From positions 12,377,892-12,441,891 of the forward strand of contig NC_080734.1 in the NCBI RefSeq assembly GCF_019097595.1: DNA of 64,000 bases. The letters run 5' to 3'. The position numbers and the translations under genes were made by a program. The DNA is from Hemibagrus wyckioides (Eukaryota; Chordata; Actinopteri; Siluriformes; Bagridae). A model generated the notes under the pieces. It saw only the letters and a program-made list of their open reading frames with translations. It was not told the origin of the DNA and did not search any database. Positions within the stretch are counted from its first letter, which is position 1; the number at the start of each line of letters is the position of its first letter. Below, piece by piece: positions 24,030-36,171 of the stretch.

Positions 24030-26391
24030 AAAAATTTATTTTAAAAATATATCAAGCGGTAACAAGCCATATAAAGTATTCAGCATATTGCCATTGTGCC
24101 TAGACTGTTAATCTAGAAATCTGTTCACACAGGTGTGTATTTGACTGGGATCCCTCAGGACCTAAAAAAAAGTCACAGGACCAGACAGCGTTTACTATCA
24201 TGCAGGCACTCGGATATGAAACTTGTGGGACAATGCTGAGTAGCTTGATGTCACTGGAAGTACTGGGTTCGAGTGGCACAGCATAATGCCAATTAATTTT
24301 GATTAACTGCGTTTTCCTGGGCAGGGCCACTGTGTTTTAAATGACATTTGTTTAGATTAAAAAAAAGTCACTAAGGCACTAAAATAACGTAGGATAGTAC
24401 AAATCAGCGAACAATGTGATTGGGACAAACTTCGCTCAGTCTTTTTTTATTTGTACAGTATCTGTATAAGAATTAGACTAAATGATGTAAAATATATGAA
24501 AATGAAGGCAAAGAGCCAAAGAGATTGCCTTTAGACTTTATCAATCATGCAACCATCAGGAATATGAAAATTCACGAATAAACTCCTGATTAAAAGCTGG
24601 TAAAAAAAAAAAAATTTTTTTTTCCTGTGATTACTTCACTAGCAAGTTTCTTAGTCATAAACTTCTTAATCACAGGTTTACATTTGCTTATTTGGAAAAG
24701 CTGAAACATTTCAGTTATTCACAAGAATAACGCATTTTACAGTCTACTATAGGATGCTGAAATTATTCACCATTTAAAACAATTTTCCATAAAATGATTT
24801 GCAAGAAATTACTAACTAAACCCTATTGATAAATACAACTGTTATATACTAGATTTAGACACGTGGTATTTGCTCATTCCACTGCACATTTGGATGGTTT
24901 GTATCCATTCAGGCTTTACCCTGCTCTTTATATAAACCAAGGCCAGACTGTTTTCATAGCGCTTCATAGGCGTTCCCTATTCAAAGGAATAATTGTGGCA
25001 CCCTTGGACTGCAGGCAGTTACTCAGGCAAGCAGCTGACTGGATAATAATAAATAATAGATGCTTAAATGTGCATGTTTTTCAGCAGTGTTGTCTGACAG
25101 CAGCACAAATCTCAACTTTCTGCAGAAGATATACTCTATACACTCGGTGTACGATATTAAAGCTCAAATGGAAGAAGACATTAAAACATAAAGGCAGATC
25201 AATTCACTTAGCAGCGATACAGATGCAGCAGACAGACTGTCACTTTGTATGTCATGAAGAGAAAAGCTTATTGAACACATTTCTGGGATTTTCAGATAAT
25301 TGTGCTCTGGATTGCTATTGATCTACTTCCTCAAAATATCTCCTTTACTGATAGGTCTGCAATCCGTTAAAATGTAATACTGCAATATTAAGTTTGATAT
25401 AAGCAGGAAATGTCAAACCGTAAAAACACATCATGTTTTGCCTTATTTTTATGACTGTATAAAACATTTGACTGATAATCATAAGACCATGATTTAAAGG
25501 AAAAATTTAATGACATCAGCTTCAGAGACATCCCACGCTACTTCCTTGCTAAAGCCGTTTTGCTTATATAGAAATTAGAAGACCAACAAAGCAGGAGTTT
25601 CTGTTTGTGCAAGCTGATCCCACTGACACGGAATTAGCCTCATCATTAAGCTTGATTTAAAGCACAAGTTTAACTGGTGTTAACCGTTTTAGGTCATTAG
25701 ACACCGTGATGAGGTCCATTAAAATAAATTTGCCAGAACATGTCAATGAGAATGCAAACCTTTGAGCTTGCTAATAAAGGTAACTGCTGTATGTCACCAG
25801 CTGCTGTATTATAAAGGCGTCAGTAGGCGACCGGTTGCTATATTAATAATGTCTGTCAGCTGATGGTGCGACTAGCTTTCGACTTTTGACAATAAATCTG
25901 TTTCCTTGCTGCTAAAATGAACCATTCTGTTTCTCCTTCATCTCGCACGCGCTCTGTTGTGCTCACTCCGATCCGTAGTTGCTGCGGCAGGTCACTCTGC
26001 ATTTGCATAAAGTTAAACCTTTCTCAACATTGTCATATCGCTGGACACGAGCGCATCTAGTTGACGATGCTCGCTGTCACTCGTGTCAGAGGAAGGCGAC
26101 AGCTCTCATTGAAGAATGAATGGTCTTGAGTCACTGTGAGTTGCAATATGAGTGAATGTTTCACAAGAATGCACTGCTCTGATATTCAGGTCATGTCATA
26201 ACAGGTAAAGATTTTCAGTAAAAAAACAAAACAAAACAATAAATGAACATCAAATTCAGTTTTGTTCATAAACTGTAAGTAGCAAAACTGGCAGTCAGTG
26301 GCAGGTAACTACATAACTAAACAACAAACTATTAATTAATATATAGAAACATTATTATATAGTAATATAGACAAGCTACATTATATAGTTA

Positions 26392-26939
26392 CGCCGATCA
26401 GGAATAACATTATGAGCACTGACAGGTGAAGTGAATAAGACTGATTATCTCCTCATCATGGCACCTGTTAGTAGGTGGGATATATTAGGCAGCAAGTGAA
26501 CATTTTGTCCTCAATGTTGATGTGTTAGAAGCAGGAGAAATGGGCAAGTGTAAGGATTTGAGCGAGTTTGACAAGGGACAAATTGTGATGGCTAGACGAC
26601 TGGATCAGAGCATCTCCAAAACTGCAGCTCTTGTGGGGTGTTCCCGGTCTGCAGTGGTCAGTATCTATCAAAAGTGCTCCAAGAAATGAACAGTGGTGAA
26701 CCGGGGACAGGGTCATGGGCAGCCAAGGCTCATTGATGCATGTGGGGAGTGAAGGCTGGCCCGTGTGCTCCAATCCAACAGACGAGCTACTGTTGCTCAG
26801 ATTGCTGAAGAAGTTAATGCTGGTTCTGATAGAAAGGTGTCAGAATACACAGTGTATGACGGGTCAGGGCTGTTTCAGCAGGAAAAGGGGGACCAACACA
26901 ATATTAGGCAGGTGGTCATAATGTTACGCCTGGTCAGTG
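26392..26939 (+). mobile_element. Tc1-like element, deletion derivative
   Basis: TA-flanked ends: CGCCGATCAGGAATAACATT on the left and the inverted ATAATGTTACGCCTGGTCAG on the right. Plus-strand coding remains begin [10 protein letters not shown] near 26540, with [20 protein letters not shown] (a helix-turn-helix) and later LQSNRRATVAQIAEEVNAGS, in different frames. The catalytic core is missing, so it is non-autonomous. It is the partner of 13185-13678. Confidence 0.88.
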
Positions 26940-27472
26940 TATGTTGAAATAATAATAATAAGTTGTGTTTTAATGCCTCAAGACCTACAATAGTAATAAA
27001 CTCACAATTGCCCAGATAAAAGGGTGCGAAACTTTACCTTTCTACATCAATGTGGTGGTATCTTTATCTTTTGTAGCTTAACATGTATCTAAACATGGAT
27101 GTAGTGTACATTTTAAAAAATTACAACACAGGGACAAAGAAAGTACACCATCCTTCAAGTCTATGTTTTAGTTATCTGACTTGCTAAAGAAGAAAAAAAA
27201 TCAAGGTGTCAGAAGTCAAAGTCCAGTCCTCAACCAAGGATCTTGTGTACAGAGAGCTGTGCATGAAGAAACACCCTCAAACACCAGTGAAGCAATGTTG
27301 TAAAGAAGAGAGGGCCAAACTTGTTGCTAAAGGTGATTCTACATTTTACTATATTATAGAGTGGATTTTTTCCCCACATGGTTTCTGAATGTTGATTTGT
27401 TAGCCTTTACTTTTTGGGAAAAATAACTATTAACTGAAATCTGTTTTTTGCCACCTGAGGTTATTAGTTCCC

Positions 27473-27474
<2 letters not shown>

Positions 27475-27522
<48 letters not shown>
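27475..27522. repeat. (ATT)n microsatellite at a SINE tail
   Basis: Sixteen trinucleotide units directly abutting the 3' end of the minus-strand SINE, so the microsatellite probably grew from the SINE tail. Confidence 0.95.
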
Positions 27523-27523
<1 letters not shown>

Positions 27524-27746
27524 GTAATAGGTACACCCTGGACAGGTCTCCAATCCATCACAGGGCCACATATAGACAGACAACCACACACACTCACACC
27601 TATAGGCAATTTAGAATTACCAATCAACCTAATGTACATGTTTTTTGGGAGGAAACCGGAGTAAACCCACACAACACGGGGAGAAATTACAAACTCCACA
27701 CCCCGGGATTCGAACCCCGAACTACGCCACCATGCTGTCCATTAAA
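27523..27746 (-). mobile_element. tRNA-derived SINE
   Basis: Read on the minus strand: GGACAGCATGGTGGCGTAGT, then a box-B-like GGTTCGAATCCC, GTGGAGTTT, TTTCTCCCCGTG, GGTTTCCTCC, GCCTATAGGTGTGAGTGTGT, GCCCTGTGATGGATTGG, CCTGTCCAGGGTGTACC, then the ATT/AAT tail. The expected box A portion between GCGTAGT and the box B seems deleted. Same family as 8127-8292. Confidence 0.8.
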
Positions 27747-28084
27747 CATTTATATAAAAAGTAATTGGCACTACATACTAAAGATAGATGCAGAAAGCAA
27801 TAGTTTTTTTAGTTTTTACAGCTGTGAAAGTTTCTCCTCACCTCTGTTCTTTCAGCGATCCTAATATGGCTGACTGAGCAGACATCAGAGTGCATCAGAG
27901 ACTGAAGTGTTTTTAAAAGCTGAATGATGCAGTCAGAAATCAATACTAGAAAGTCAAATCAGTTTCTAAATGTGTTACCATGGTGCTGTATTTAACACTA
28001 TGTTTTCTAAAGGTCCTTCGAGAAACTGTGTGAGCAGACGTAACCAGCTATTATTACTAACCATCAGTTGAAGGTTAAGTACTG

Positions 28085-28175
28085 GTTGAGGCTCAGTGGT
28101 TGAAGCTCTGAACTGGTAATCTGCAGTCAATATGACTTCATTCTAAGATTGAGGTTTTTACACTCCTCCATGCTC
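28085..28175 (+). repeat. SINE 5' fragment
   Basis: GAGGCTCAGTGGTTGAAGCTCTGAACTGG resembles the tRNA-like head (GGCTCAGTGGTTAAGGCTCTG) of the SINE found more fully at 49138-49368. Box B is degraded. Confidence 0.5.
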
Positions 28176-28339
28176 TTTCCACATTGTGGAACAAACAGAC
28201 TGAGTTAAATGAAGTGCAAATTGTCAAGTGTCTGACTTTTTCGACTTATGGGCTCATCAATTTTTAAATAAGCTTTCATCCAGCGACTCTGAGGTCCGGT
28301 ATTATAATGCAAACATCATTAGCTCAGTGTAAGAGCAGC

Positions 28340-29200
28340 GCTATTGCACCTGACCCGTGCAAGCTCCTTCTCTGTTAATGAGGCCGACCGCACGCGCACC
28401 CGCCCGCGAGCTTCCGACAAACTGCACGCTCGTGAACTTCGGAGCGACAAAAGCGAAGCCCACACGCCGTTTTTTTTGCATTCGTCTCGTCTCCTCCCCC
28501 CCCCCTCCTCTAAATGACACCAAATCTGCACGAGCTTCCTTGCCTTTAAAAGCGTGCGTTAAAATGTTGAAAAGTAAAAGTTAAGTGCCCAGACGGGGGA
28601 GGACGACGTTTTTGCTGCGCCGCGCGCTGACACACAGTTCGCTTGACGTCAGCCTCCATCAGGATAATAAAATAACACCCGCGATGTTCCTCGGTGCAAC
28701 AGAGCTCATCAATGCAGGAACACTTCAAGCCGAGGTCGATCACGGCCAAAGAAACACGCCTTTAAACCAAGTGCAGCTTTCTCCTATCGTATCGGGGGAA
28801 GCACAATAACACCAGCACGCAGCCAAATCCGCCCTGCTCACGATGTTTCAGCGAAGAGAAAACCAGTTTCTCCCGAGAAAGGGTCGCGCACAGTTCACGA
28901 AAAAAAACATGTCTGTCGTTTCAAATCGAGTTTTCAAAAATAAAAAGCACCATACTCACAGTTGAAGCCACAATCCAGCTGAACGCCGAAAGAGGTGTTT
29001 TTTTTGGTAATGATTTATGTTTAAAAGGCCAGGCAGAGGGCTGATGTGTGGTATGGACGCTAGCTGGCTGCCCGCTGTCCTCTTCCTGCTTCAGCACGAG
29101 CAAGCTGCTCTTAACTTCAGCCGCACCAATGACAGCGGAGGCACGCGCAGCCTGACACTCCCGCCATCCAATCAGGAGCAGCGCCAGCTGTTGTTTCCAA
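28340..29200 (-). promoter_or_regulatory. bahd1: CpG-island promoter with probable bahd1 exon 1
   Basis: Strong CpG enrichment against an AT-rich background. A perfect CRE palindrome TGACGTCA lies at 28644-28651. On the minus strand a strong donor (CAACT/GTGAGTATG) gives a non-coding exon ending at 28960 with transcription entering from about 29200; it would splice to the acceptor before the bahd1 start 5 kb downstream. No long open frame is supported here. The start site itself is not visible. Confidence 0.65.
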
Positions 29201-29583
29201 GCTATAACTATTTGTAAATAATGCACAACATATAAGCTAAGTTTAGCTAATCATCCTGGAGAGGGATGGAGCAAACTGTTAACAGATACTCCAGTCTTTA
29301 AGTCCTCCTTGGGAAATACAATAATTTGAAGACTTGTAGACTTTGAAGGTCTTCAAAATATCTTCAATCTTTAAATGACCAAGTTTATTCATAATTGACA
29401 TTCATGAAAACTAACCACAAATATATTTTCTTACAGTTTTTTTTTTTTTACAGTGTTCCCCATTACAAGTTTATTTTTTAATCATAACAGCTCAGAAACC
29501 TGTTCAAGTCCCATGAGGTTATGGCAACAGACACCTTGACTACATCAAAACGCTAAATACACCCAAGTATATATATATATATA

Positions 29584-30108
29584 CAGTTCTGGAAAAAAAA
29601 TAAGAGACCACTGCAAAATAATCAGTTTCTTATTTTCTTATGTTTTTTTCTTCCAGGTTCATGTATTGGTGAGATGAACAGTTTTGTGAACTGCTGACAA
29701 TATTTCTCCTAAATTCAAAATATAACTATTGTTATTTCGAGTGTATATTTAAAGGAAATGACAACACATCAAAATAACCCAAGATCATGCAGTATTTGCA
29801 GAACTTTAATAACTCAAATAAAACAAAATGCAAATCATTTGTAAACAAATTGTGTTAATGCTTTGGTTAAATAACATTAAGAAATCAGTATTTGGTGGAA
29901 TAACCCCGATTTGCATGCGTTTTGGCTCCATGATCTCCACCAGTTTTTCCACATTGCTGTTGGGGAACTTTATACCACTCTTTTTGCAAAAAAGCAAACA
30001 GCTCAGCTTTGTGACCATCCATCTTCCTCTTGATGACATTCCAGAGGTTTTCAATAGGGTTCAAATCTGGAGATTGGGCAGTGGTCTCTTTTTTTTTCTT
30101 TTTTTTTG
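29584..30108 (-). mobile_element. Tc1-like remnant, third subfamily
   Basis: Begins after TA with CAGTTCTGGAAAAAAAATAA and GAGACCACTGC. The right end has AGTGGTCTCTT, an inverted match, but the outer end is lost in a T-run. The minus strand encodes the last part of a transposase: ENLWNVIKRKMDG-like residues appear as SGMSSRGRWMVTK in a shifted frame, then FPNSNVEKLVEIMEPKRMQI and PPNTDF. Most of the transposase is gone. Confidence 0.75.
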
Positions 30109-30627
30109 AAAAATATCAATATAACAGTATTCTATTTTATAAAGATATTACAATGTTCTATCATAGTAGTATACACCTTTATATATTTTGAATCATAAAT
30201 CTCACATTACCTATAGTGTCACAGTTTCAACCGTATGAGCCCCGCTGTTAATGCCCTACTCTATTTTAGTTATGATGCTGAACCCCAGAAAATCCTGCCT
30301 ATTTTTAATGGTTTAGCTTTAAACAAATGAAACCTCACTTAAAAATATATCGCTCTTCGCTAAGGCTGACTTTTGGCTAATAAAGCAAACAGTTTGTCAG
30401 ATAATCTAGACAAACTGTAAAATAGCAACATAGGACAGACGATGCTTTCACTTGTCTTATGGCAATCTACATAACGGTTGTCCTGGAGACTATTGTTTGT
30501 ACAACATAAACCTTTTGTGAGAATAAGCACTTGCCAAAGCATTTGTTATGGCTTCAATGGGCTTATATAGACTTACAAAATATATTTATATGTTTATGCT
30601 CTACTTATAATGGAATTTAAATATACA

Positions 30628-30664
<37 letters not shown>
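30628..30664. repeat. (CT)n microsatellite
   Basis: CT dinucleotides with a single TATCT break. Confidence 0.9.
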
Positions 30665-30665
<1 letters not shown>

Positions 30666-30911
30666 AGAGTTTCAGTCCATGTAATTCACGGGCACGTATG
30701 CCTACGCAAAGAAAATATGGTTTTGAAAAATTCCTTTCTTCAAATTAAAGATTTCCATCAGAAATCTGAATCTGACTAATGCTATTTGTTTTGCTACTTG
30801 TCTAAGCACTGTATACACACATCCATCTCCCAAAATAAGCTGTGTAACTTCACCTAAGTAGTAAAGAGGAAATGCAACATTAATATTATAAGGCACTTAA
30901 CATATAGCCAA

Positions 30912-31085
30912 TCACCTAGCTTTGGCTCAGCAGTTTATGCTCTGGGATGCTGACTACAAAGTGATTAAGTTCAAATCTCAGCCTAGTTGCCACTGTTGGG
31001 GCTCATGATCGTCATTTGTGCATCTCAATTGCTGGGCACTGGGGATAAATGTTTCTGTAATAGCAAAATGTAAATGTATGGCAGT
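30912..31085 (+). repeat. Diverged tRNA-derived SINE
   Basis: GGCTCAGCAGTTTATGCTCTG (box A region), AGTTCAAATCTCAGCC (box B region), TTGCCACTGTTGGGGCTCA, CTGGGCACTGGGGATAAATG and a GTAAATGTA tail appear in the order of a known fish SINE, with many substitutions. Confidence 0.6.
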
Positions 31086-32846
31086 GTAAACCATTGCCCC
31101 GGTATTAAAGAGCATGCACAGCACATATTCTTATGACTAATACACATTTTGTTGAATTGAACCACATTCCCAATAAAGAAACAGCTGGAATTTTAAAACT
31201 TTACATTGCATCATCATGTACTCTCTTTCCAGACTGAGAAGTGCATTAAGAAAACATTCAGAGCTACATGAATTCATGTTTGGGCAAAGGCAGACGTTTA
31301 CACAATTTCTCCCTAGCCAGTATTAACCAGTAAAACATTTGTAACAGGTTCACTGGTTTTGAAGAGAGTGTTTTGGAAATGGTTGCTCAGTGCAGTGCAT
31401 CTAGGTAATTAGCAAAATGCTATTATGTACATTTGCATGTGCATTGGGGAGCAGACAGAAATTGCAAAACTTGTAATCAAAAAGATGATATTATCAATGG
31501 GGCTAGGAAACTACCAAATTAGGAAATGATTTTGAACAGCACGTGGTCCTGGTTCATTCAAGTACAAGTTATTCACTGACATGATCAGCTGCAAATCAAA
31601 TCTGAAGATAAAATTAAGAAGCTATCTAATATCTACTCTGCTGTTAATATCTGCTGTAGATTAGAACTAAGGATGGGTCTTCTGGGCAAATGTTTTGCCA
31701 ATGACAGGAATCAGAGAATTATCCACAAGTCTGTGATATCTGTGATATCTGGTGCTGGAATAATTCAGATTTCACCCCTCACTTTCTATACACAGCTTCT
31801 GTATCAGCTTCCCTATTCATTATCCAAGGTTTACCTATAGTAGGACAACATTTAGAAAAGAGGTCTTACATCTGTTTTTTTTTTATCCAAAATTAATTCT
31901 TGTTTCTAGTAAAATTCTAATTGTTTATAGTTGATCGTTGTTAATTAATCATTGATATTTTTACATGTAAACTTGACAATGTACACAGTGTGTGCAATAT
32001 CGAGTTTCCCTTGGACTGAAAAATGACAATTCCCAAATATTGTTATTTTCCATTTTAAAATATCATGATAATTAATGTGTTCTGATCTTGTGTATTGTCT
32101 AAATTACTAAATACTTTTGAGTAGTTTTAACAATCAGGGATCCTCTGTTGTGCCATGTAATAATTTTCATATTTAATCCTCCAGATGTATATAAGATATA
32201 CAGGGGAGTGTGTGAATAATGCTGCTCCTGCTGCTGCTGCTTCTGCTTATGCAAAATCATGTGTCATGTATAAACCAAGCTCCTCTGCTTCAAATCAGGC
32301 TATACCTCACCACACCAGTGTGGATTATTTCCCTATAACATACACATTCCTTGGTAAATCAGTGCATATAATGTTCTTTTGATTTTTAGTCATTTGCATT
32401 GCAAATGCATTTGTTACCTACATAGTAAAATATTTGAATGCTGCAGAAGTGCTTATAAATCTGGACTTTAAAGTGATTTGCCCCAGTAGTTTGGGAACCA
32501 CTGGTATAATAAGTTGGTTATTATAAATATAATGTTTATAAGGTTAACATTTTCACTGATGAATGCTGCTCAGTGTTGAATAGGAATGCACAGGATCACC
32601 TAATAATCATCGCATTAACAGTATTTGTAATGTGTTAAAAATTGTGACACTTTGTTGTAGGCCTGTTTAATCTTTCTGGGTAGCTTCTTGCTGAAAATGG
32701 AAAAAGGCTGAAATTTTTCAATGGCATCAGTAAATGGCATAGTTCACTGATTTAAAAAAAAATCTTCTCTAATGTCAGTCAAGTCAAAGATTTTATTTAT
32801 ATTAACAAACTGCTTAATAGACCTGCCTTTCTCTGAGCGCTCCAAG
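31086..32846. other. Gene-poor AT-rich region
   Basis: No coding exon, RNA gene or clear repeat recognised. A short run of CTG-type triplets at about 32222-32243 is noted. This region leads into the large tandem array. Confidence 0.4.
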
Positions 32847-35684
32847 GTGAGTGAGTGAGTGAGTGAGTGAGTGAGTTAATGAGTGAGTGAATTAATGAGT
32901 GAGTGAATGAGTGAGTGTGAGTGAGTTAATGAGTTAATGAGTGAGTGAGTGAGTGAGTTAATGAGTGAGTGAATTAATGAGTGAGTGAGTGTGAGTGAGT
33001 TAATGAGTGAGCGAGTGAGTGAGTGAGTTAATGAGTGAGTTAATGAGTGAGCGAGTGAGTGAGTGAGTTAATGAGTGAGTGAATTAATGAGTGAGTGAGT
33101 GAATGAGTGAGTGAGTTAATGAGTGAATTAATGAGTGAGCGAGTGAGTGAATGAGTGAGTGTGTGTGTGAGTGAGTTAATGAGTGAGTGAGTGAGTGAGT
33201 TAATGAGTGAGTGAGTTAATGAGTGAGTGAGTGAGTGAGTTAATGAGTGAGTTAATGAGTGAGTGAGTTAATGAGTGAGTGAATTAATGAGTGAGTGAGT
33301 GAGTGAGTGAGTTAATGAGTGAGTGAGTGAGTGAGTGAGTTAATGAGTGAGGGAGTGAGTGAGTGAGTGAATGAGTGAGTTAATGAGTGAGTGAATTAAT
33401 GAGTGAGTGAATTAATGAGTGAGTGAGTGAGTGAGTGAATGAGTGAGTTAATGAGTGAATTAATGAGTGAGTGAGTGAGTGAATGAGTGAGTGTGTGTGT
33501 GAGTGAGTTAATGAGTGAGTTAGTGAGTGAGTGAATGAGTGAGTGAGTGAGTGAGTGAGTGAATGAGTGAGTGAGTGAGTTAATGAGTGAATTAATGAGT
33601 GAGCGAGTGAGTGAATGAGTGAGTGTGTGTGTGAGTGAGTTAATGAGTGAGTGAGTGAGTTAATGAGTGAGTGAGTGAATGAGTGAGTGAGTGAGTGAGT
33701 TAATGAGTGAATTAATGAGTGAGCGAGTGAGTGAATGAGTGAGTGTGTGTGTGAGTGAGTTAATGAGTGAGTGAGTGAGTGAATGAGTGAGTGAGTGAGT
33801 GAGTTAATGAGTGAGTGAGTTAATGAGTGAGTGAGTTAATGAGTGAGTGAGTTAATGAGTGAGTGAGTGAATGAGTGAGTGAGTGAGTGAGTGAGTGAGT
33901 GAATGAGTGAGTAAATGAGTGAGTGAGTGAGTGAGTGAGTGAGTGAGTGAATGAGTGAGTGAGTTAATGAGTGAGTGAGTTAATGAGTGAGTGAGTAAAT
34001 CAGTGAGTGAGTGAATGAGTGAGTGAGTGAGTGAGTTAATGAGTGAGTGAGTGAGTGAGTAAATGAGTGAGTGAGTGAATGAGTGAGTGAGTGAGTAAAT
34101 GAGTGAGTGAGTGAGTGAGTGAGTTAATGAGTGAGTGAGTGAGTGAGTGAGTAAATGAGTGAGTGAGTGAGTTAATGAGTGAGTGAGTGAGTAAATGAGT
34201 GAGTGAGTGAGTTAATGAGTGAGTGAGTGAGTAAATGAGTGAGTGAGTGAGTTAATGAGTGAGTGAGTGAGTTAATGAGTGAGTTAATGAGTGAGTGAGT
34301 GAATGACTGAGTGACTTAATGAGTGAATGAGTGAGTGAGTGAGTGAGTGAGTGAATGAGTGAGTAAATGAGTGAGTGAGTAAATGAGTGAGTGAGTGAGT
34401 AAATGAGTGAGTGAGTGAGTTAATGAGTGAGTAAATGAGTGAGTGAGTGAGTAAATGAGTGAGTGAGTAAATGAGTGAGTGAGTGAGTAAATGAGTGAGT
34501 GAGTGAGTTAATGAGTGAGTTAATGAGTGAGTGAGTGAGTTAATGAGTGAGTTAATTAGTGAGTTAATGAGTGAGTGAGTGAGTGAGTGAGTGAGTGAAT
34601 TAATGAGTGAGTGAGTTAATGAGTGAGTGAGTGAGTGAGTTAATGAGTGAGTGTGTGAGTGAGTGAGTTAATGAGTGAGTGAGTTAATGAGTGAGTGAGT
34701 GAGTTAATGAGTGAGTTAATGAGTGAGTTAATGAGTGAGTGAGTTAATGAGTGAGTGAATTAATGAGTGAGTGAGTGAGTGAGTGAGTGAGTTAATGAGT
34801 GAGTGAGTGAGTTAATGAGTGAGTTAATGAGTGAGTTAATGAGTGAGTGAGTTAATTAGTGAGTGTGTGAGTGAGTGAGTTAATGAGTGAGTTAATGAGT
34901 GAGTGAGTGAGTTAATGAATGAGTGAGATAATGAGTGAATGAGTGAGTGAGTTAATGAGTGAGTGAGTTAATGAGTGAGTGAGTGAGTTAATGAATGAGT
35001 GAGATAATGAGTGAGTGAGTGAGTGAGTGAGTGAGTGAGTGAGTTAATGAGTGAGTGAGTTAATGAGTGAGTGAGTTAATGAGTGAGTGAGTTAATGAGT
35101 GAGTGAGTGAGTTAATGAGTGAGTGAGTGAGTGAGTTAATGAATGAGTGAGATAATGAGTGTGTGAGTGAGTGAGTGAGTGAGTGAGTGAGTGAGTGAGT
35201 GAGTGAGATAATGAGTGAGTGAGTGAGTTAATGAGTGAGTGAGTGAGTGAGTTAATGAGTGAGATAATGAGTGAGTGAGTGAGTTAATGAGTGAGTGAGT
35301 GAGTGAGTGAGTGAGTTAATGAGTGAGTGAGATAATGAGTGAGTGAGTGAGTGAGTGAGTGAGTGAGTGAGTGAGTGAGTTAATGAGTGAGTGAGTTAAT
35401 GAGTGAGTGAGATAATGAGTGAGTGAGTGAGTGAGTGAGTTAATGAGTGAGTGTGAGTTAATGAGTGAGTGAGTTAATGAGTGAGTGAGATAATGAGTGA
35501 GTGAGTGAGTGAGTGAGTGAGTGAGTTAATGAGTGAGTGAGTGAGTGAGTTAATGAGTGAGTGAGATAATGAGTGAGTGAGTGAGTGAGTGAGTTAATGA
35601 GTGAGTGAGTTAATGAGTGAGTGAGATAATGAGTGAGTGAGTGAGTGAGTGAGTGAGTTAATGAGTGAGTGTGTGAGTGAGTGA
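32847..35684. repeat. 2.84-kb (GAGT)n-type array with zoned variants
   Basis: About 710 four-base units kept almost entirely in one register. The basic unit is GAGT, with variant units TAAT, GAAT, AAAT, GTGT, GAGC and GAGA. The variants are not mixed evenly: GTGTGTGT and GAGC units lie in the first third, GAGTAAAT between about 33.9 and 34.5 kb, and GAGATAAT only from 34926 on. Longer copied blocks are visible (for example near 33119, 33578 and 33702). The plus strand has almost no C. No open frame of note crosses it. No gene lies within 3 kb on either side. Confidence 0.98.
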
Positions 35685-36171
35685 AGGTGCACCAGTTCTA
35701 TGGACTCAGTCACTTGTAACAGACAGAAGTAGCATTAATTCTTAGAGGAAATGTACTTGTACCTAACATACATGCAATTTAACACAAATCATCATTGCTA
35801 TTCAAAGCACTGCAGTAAGTCAATATTTTTCTGATTTACATATGTGGGTGTATACAGTATTTTAGGTCAAAGGAAACACTTTTTAACAAACTTTTTTAAA
35901 CCACTGTAAAACAAGAAAAGAAAGAATAAAAGGCCAATCAGAGCAAGAATCAATCTCCCCCTATATTCCCTCTGTGGACATTTTTATGAGTGAGGAAGAT
36001 GCAACTGACTTGCATCAAATTTAGATTCTTTTAAAAATCCATCATTCAGGTTATAGTTTTCAGTCCTTTCTGTGATTATATGCTATATATGTAACTGTGA
36101 TTGAAAATCTGTGTGTCTTGAAAGGTTGTTAAACTAAGTTTATTCACAAATGAAGCAAATTAAACACTATA
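35685..36171. other. AT-rich flank of the array
   Basis: Nothing recognised between the tandem array and the next Tc1-like element. Confidence 0.4.

Larger units (their letters stand above)
24030..28959 (-). other. bahd1: Probable bahd1 intron 1
   Basis: Lies between the coding start and the CpG-island donor at 28959/28958. It contains a Tc1-like copy, a SINE, an (ATT)n run and a small CpG-raised patch around 25.8-26.1 kb that could be a weak alternative promoter. A 152-codon open stretch at 24863-25321 starts at GTG and shows no domain; it is taken as chance. Confidence 0.5.

Noticed and set aside
24863..25321. 152-codon plus-strand frame in bahd1 intron 1
   Set aside because: It begins at GTG with no start context, has no known motif, and an open stretch of this length is within chance for AT-rich DNA of this size.
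27534..27746. Possible tRNA gene from the GGTTCGAATCCC box
   Set aside because: No cloverleaf can be formed. The flanking blocks identify a tRNA-derived SINE on the minus strand.
27448..27864. 138-codon frame with a poly-Leu run resembling a signal peptide
   Set aside because: The Leu run is the (ATT)n microsatellite and the remainder is SINE sequence.
32847..35684. Array considered as a CRISPR, telomeric or centromeric repeat
   Set aside because: There are no unique spacers, the unit is not TTAGGG, and four-base units with local variants do not fit a centromeric satellite monomer.
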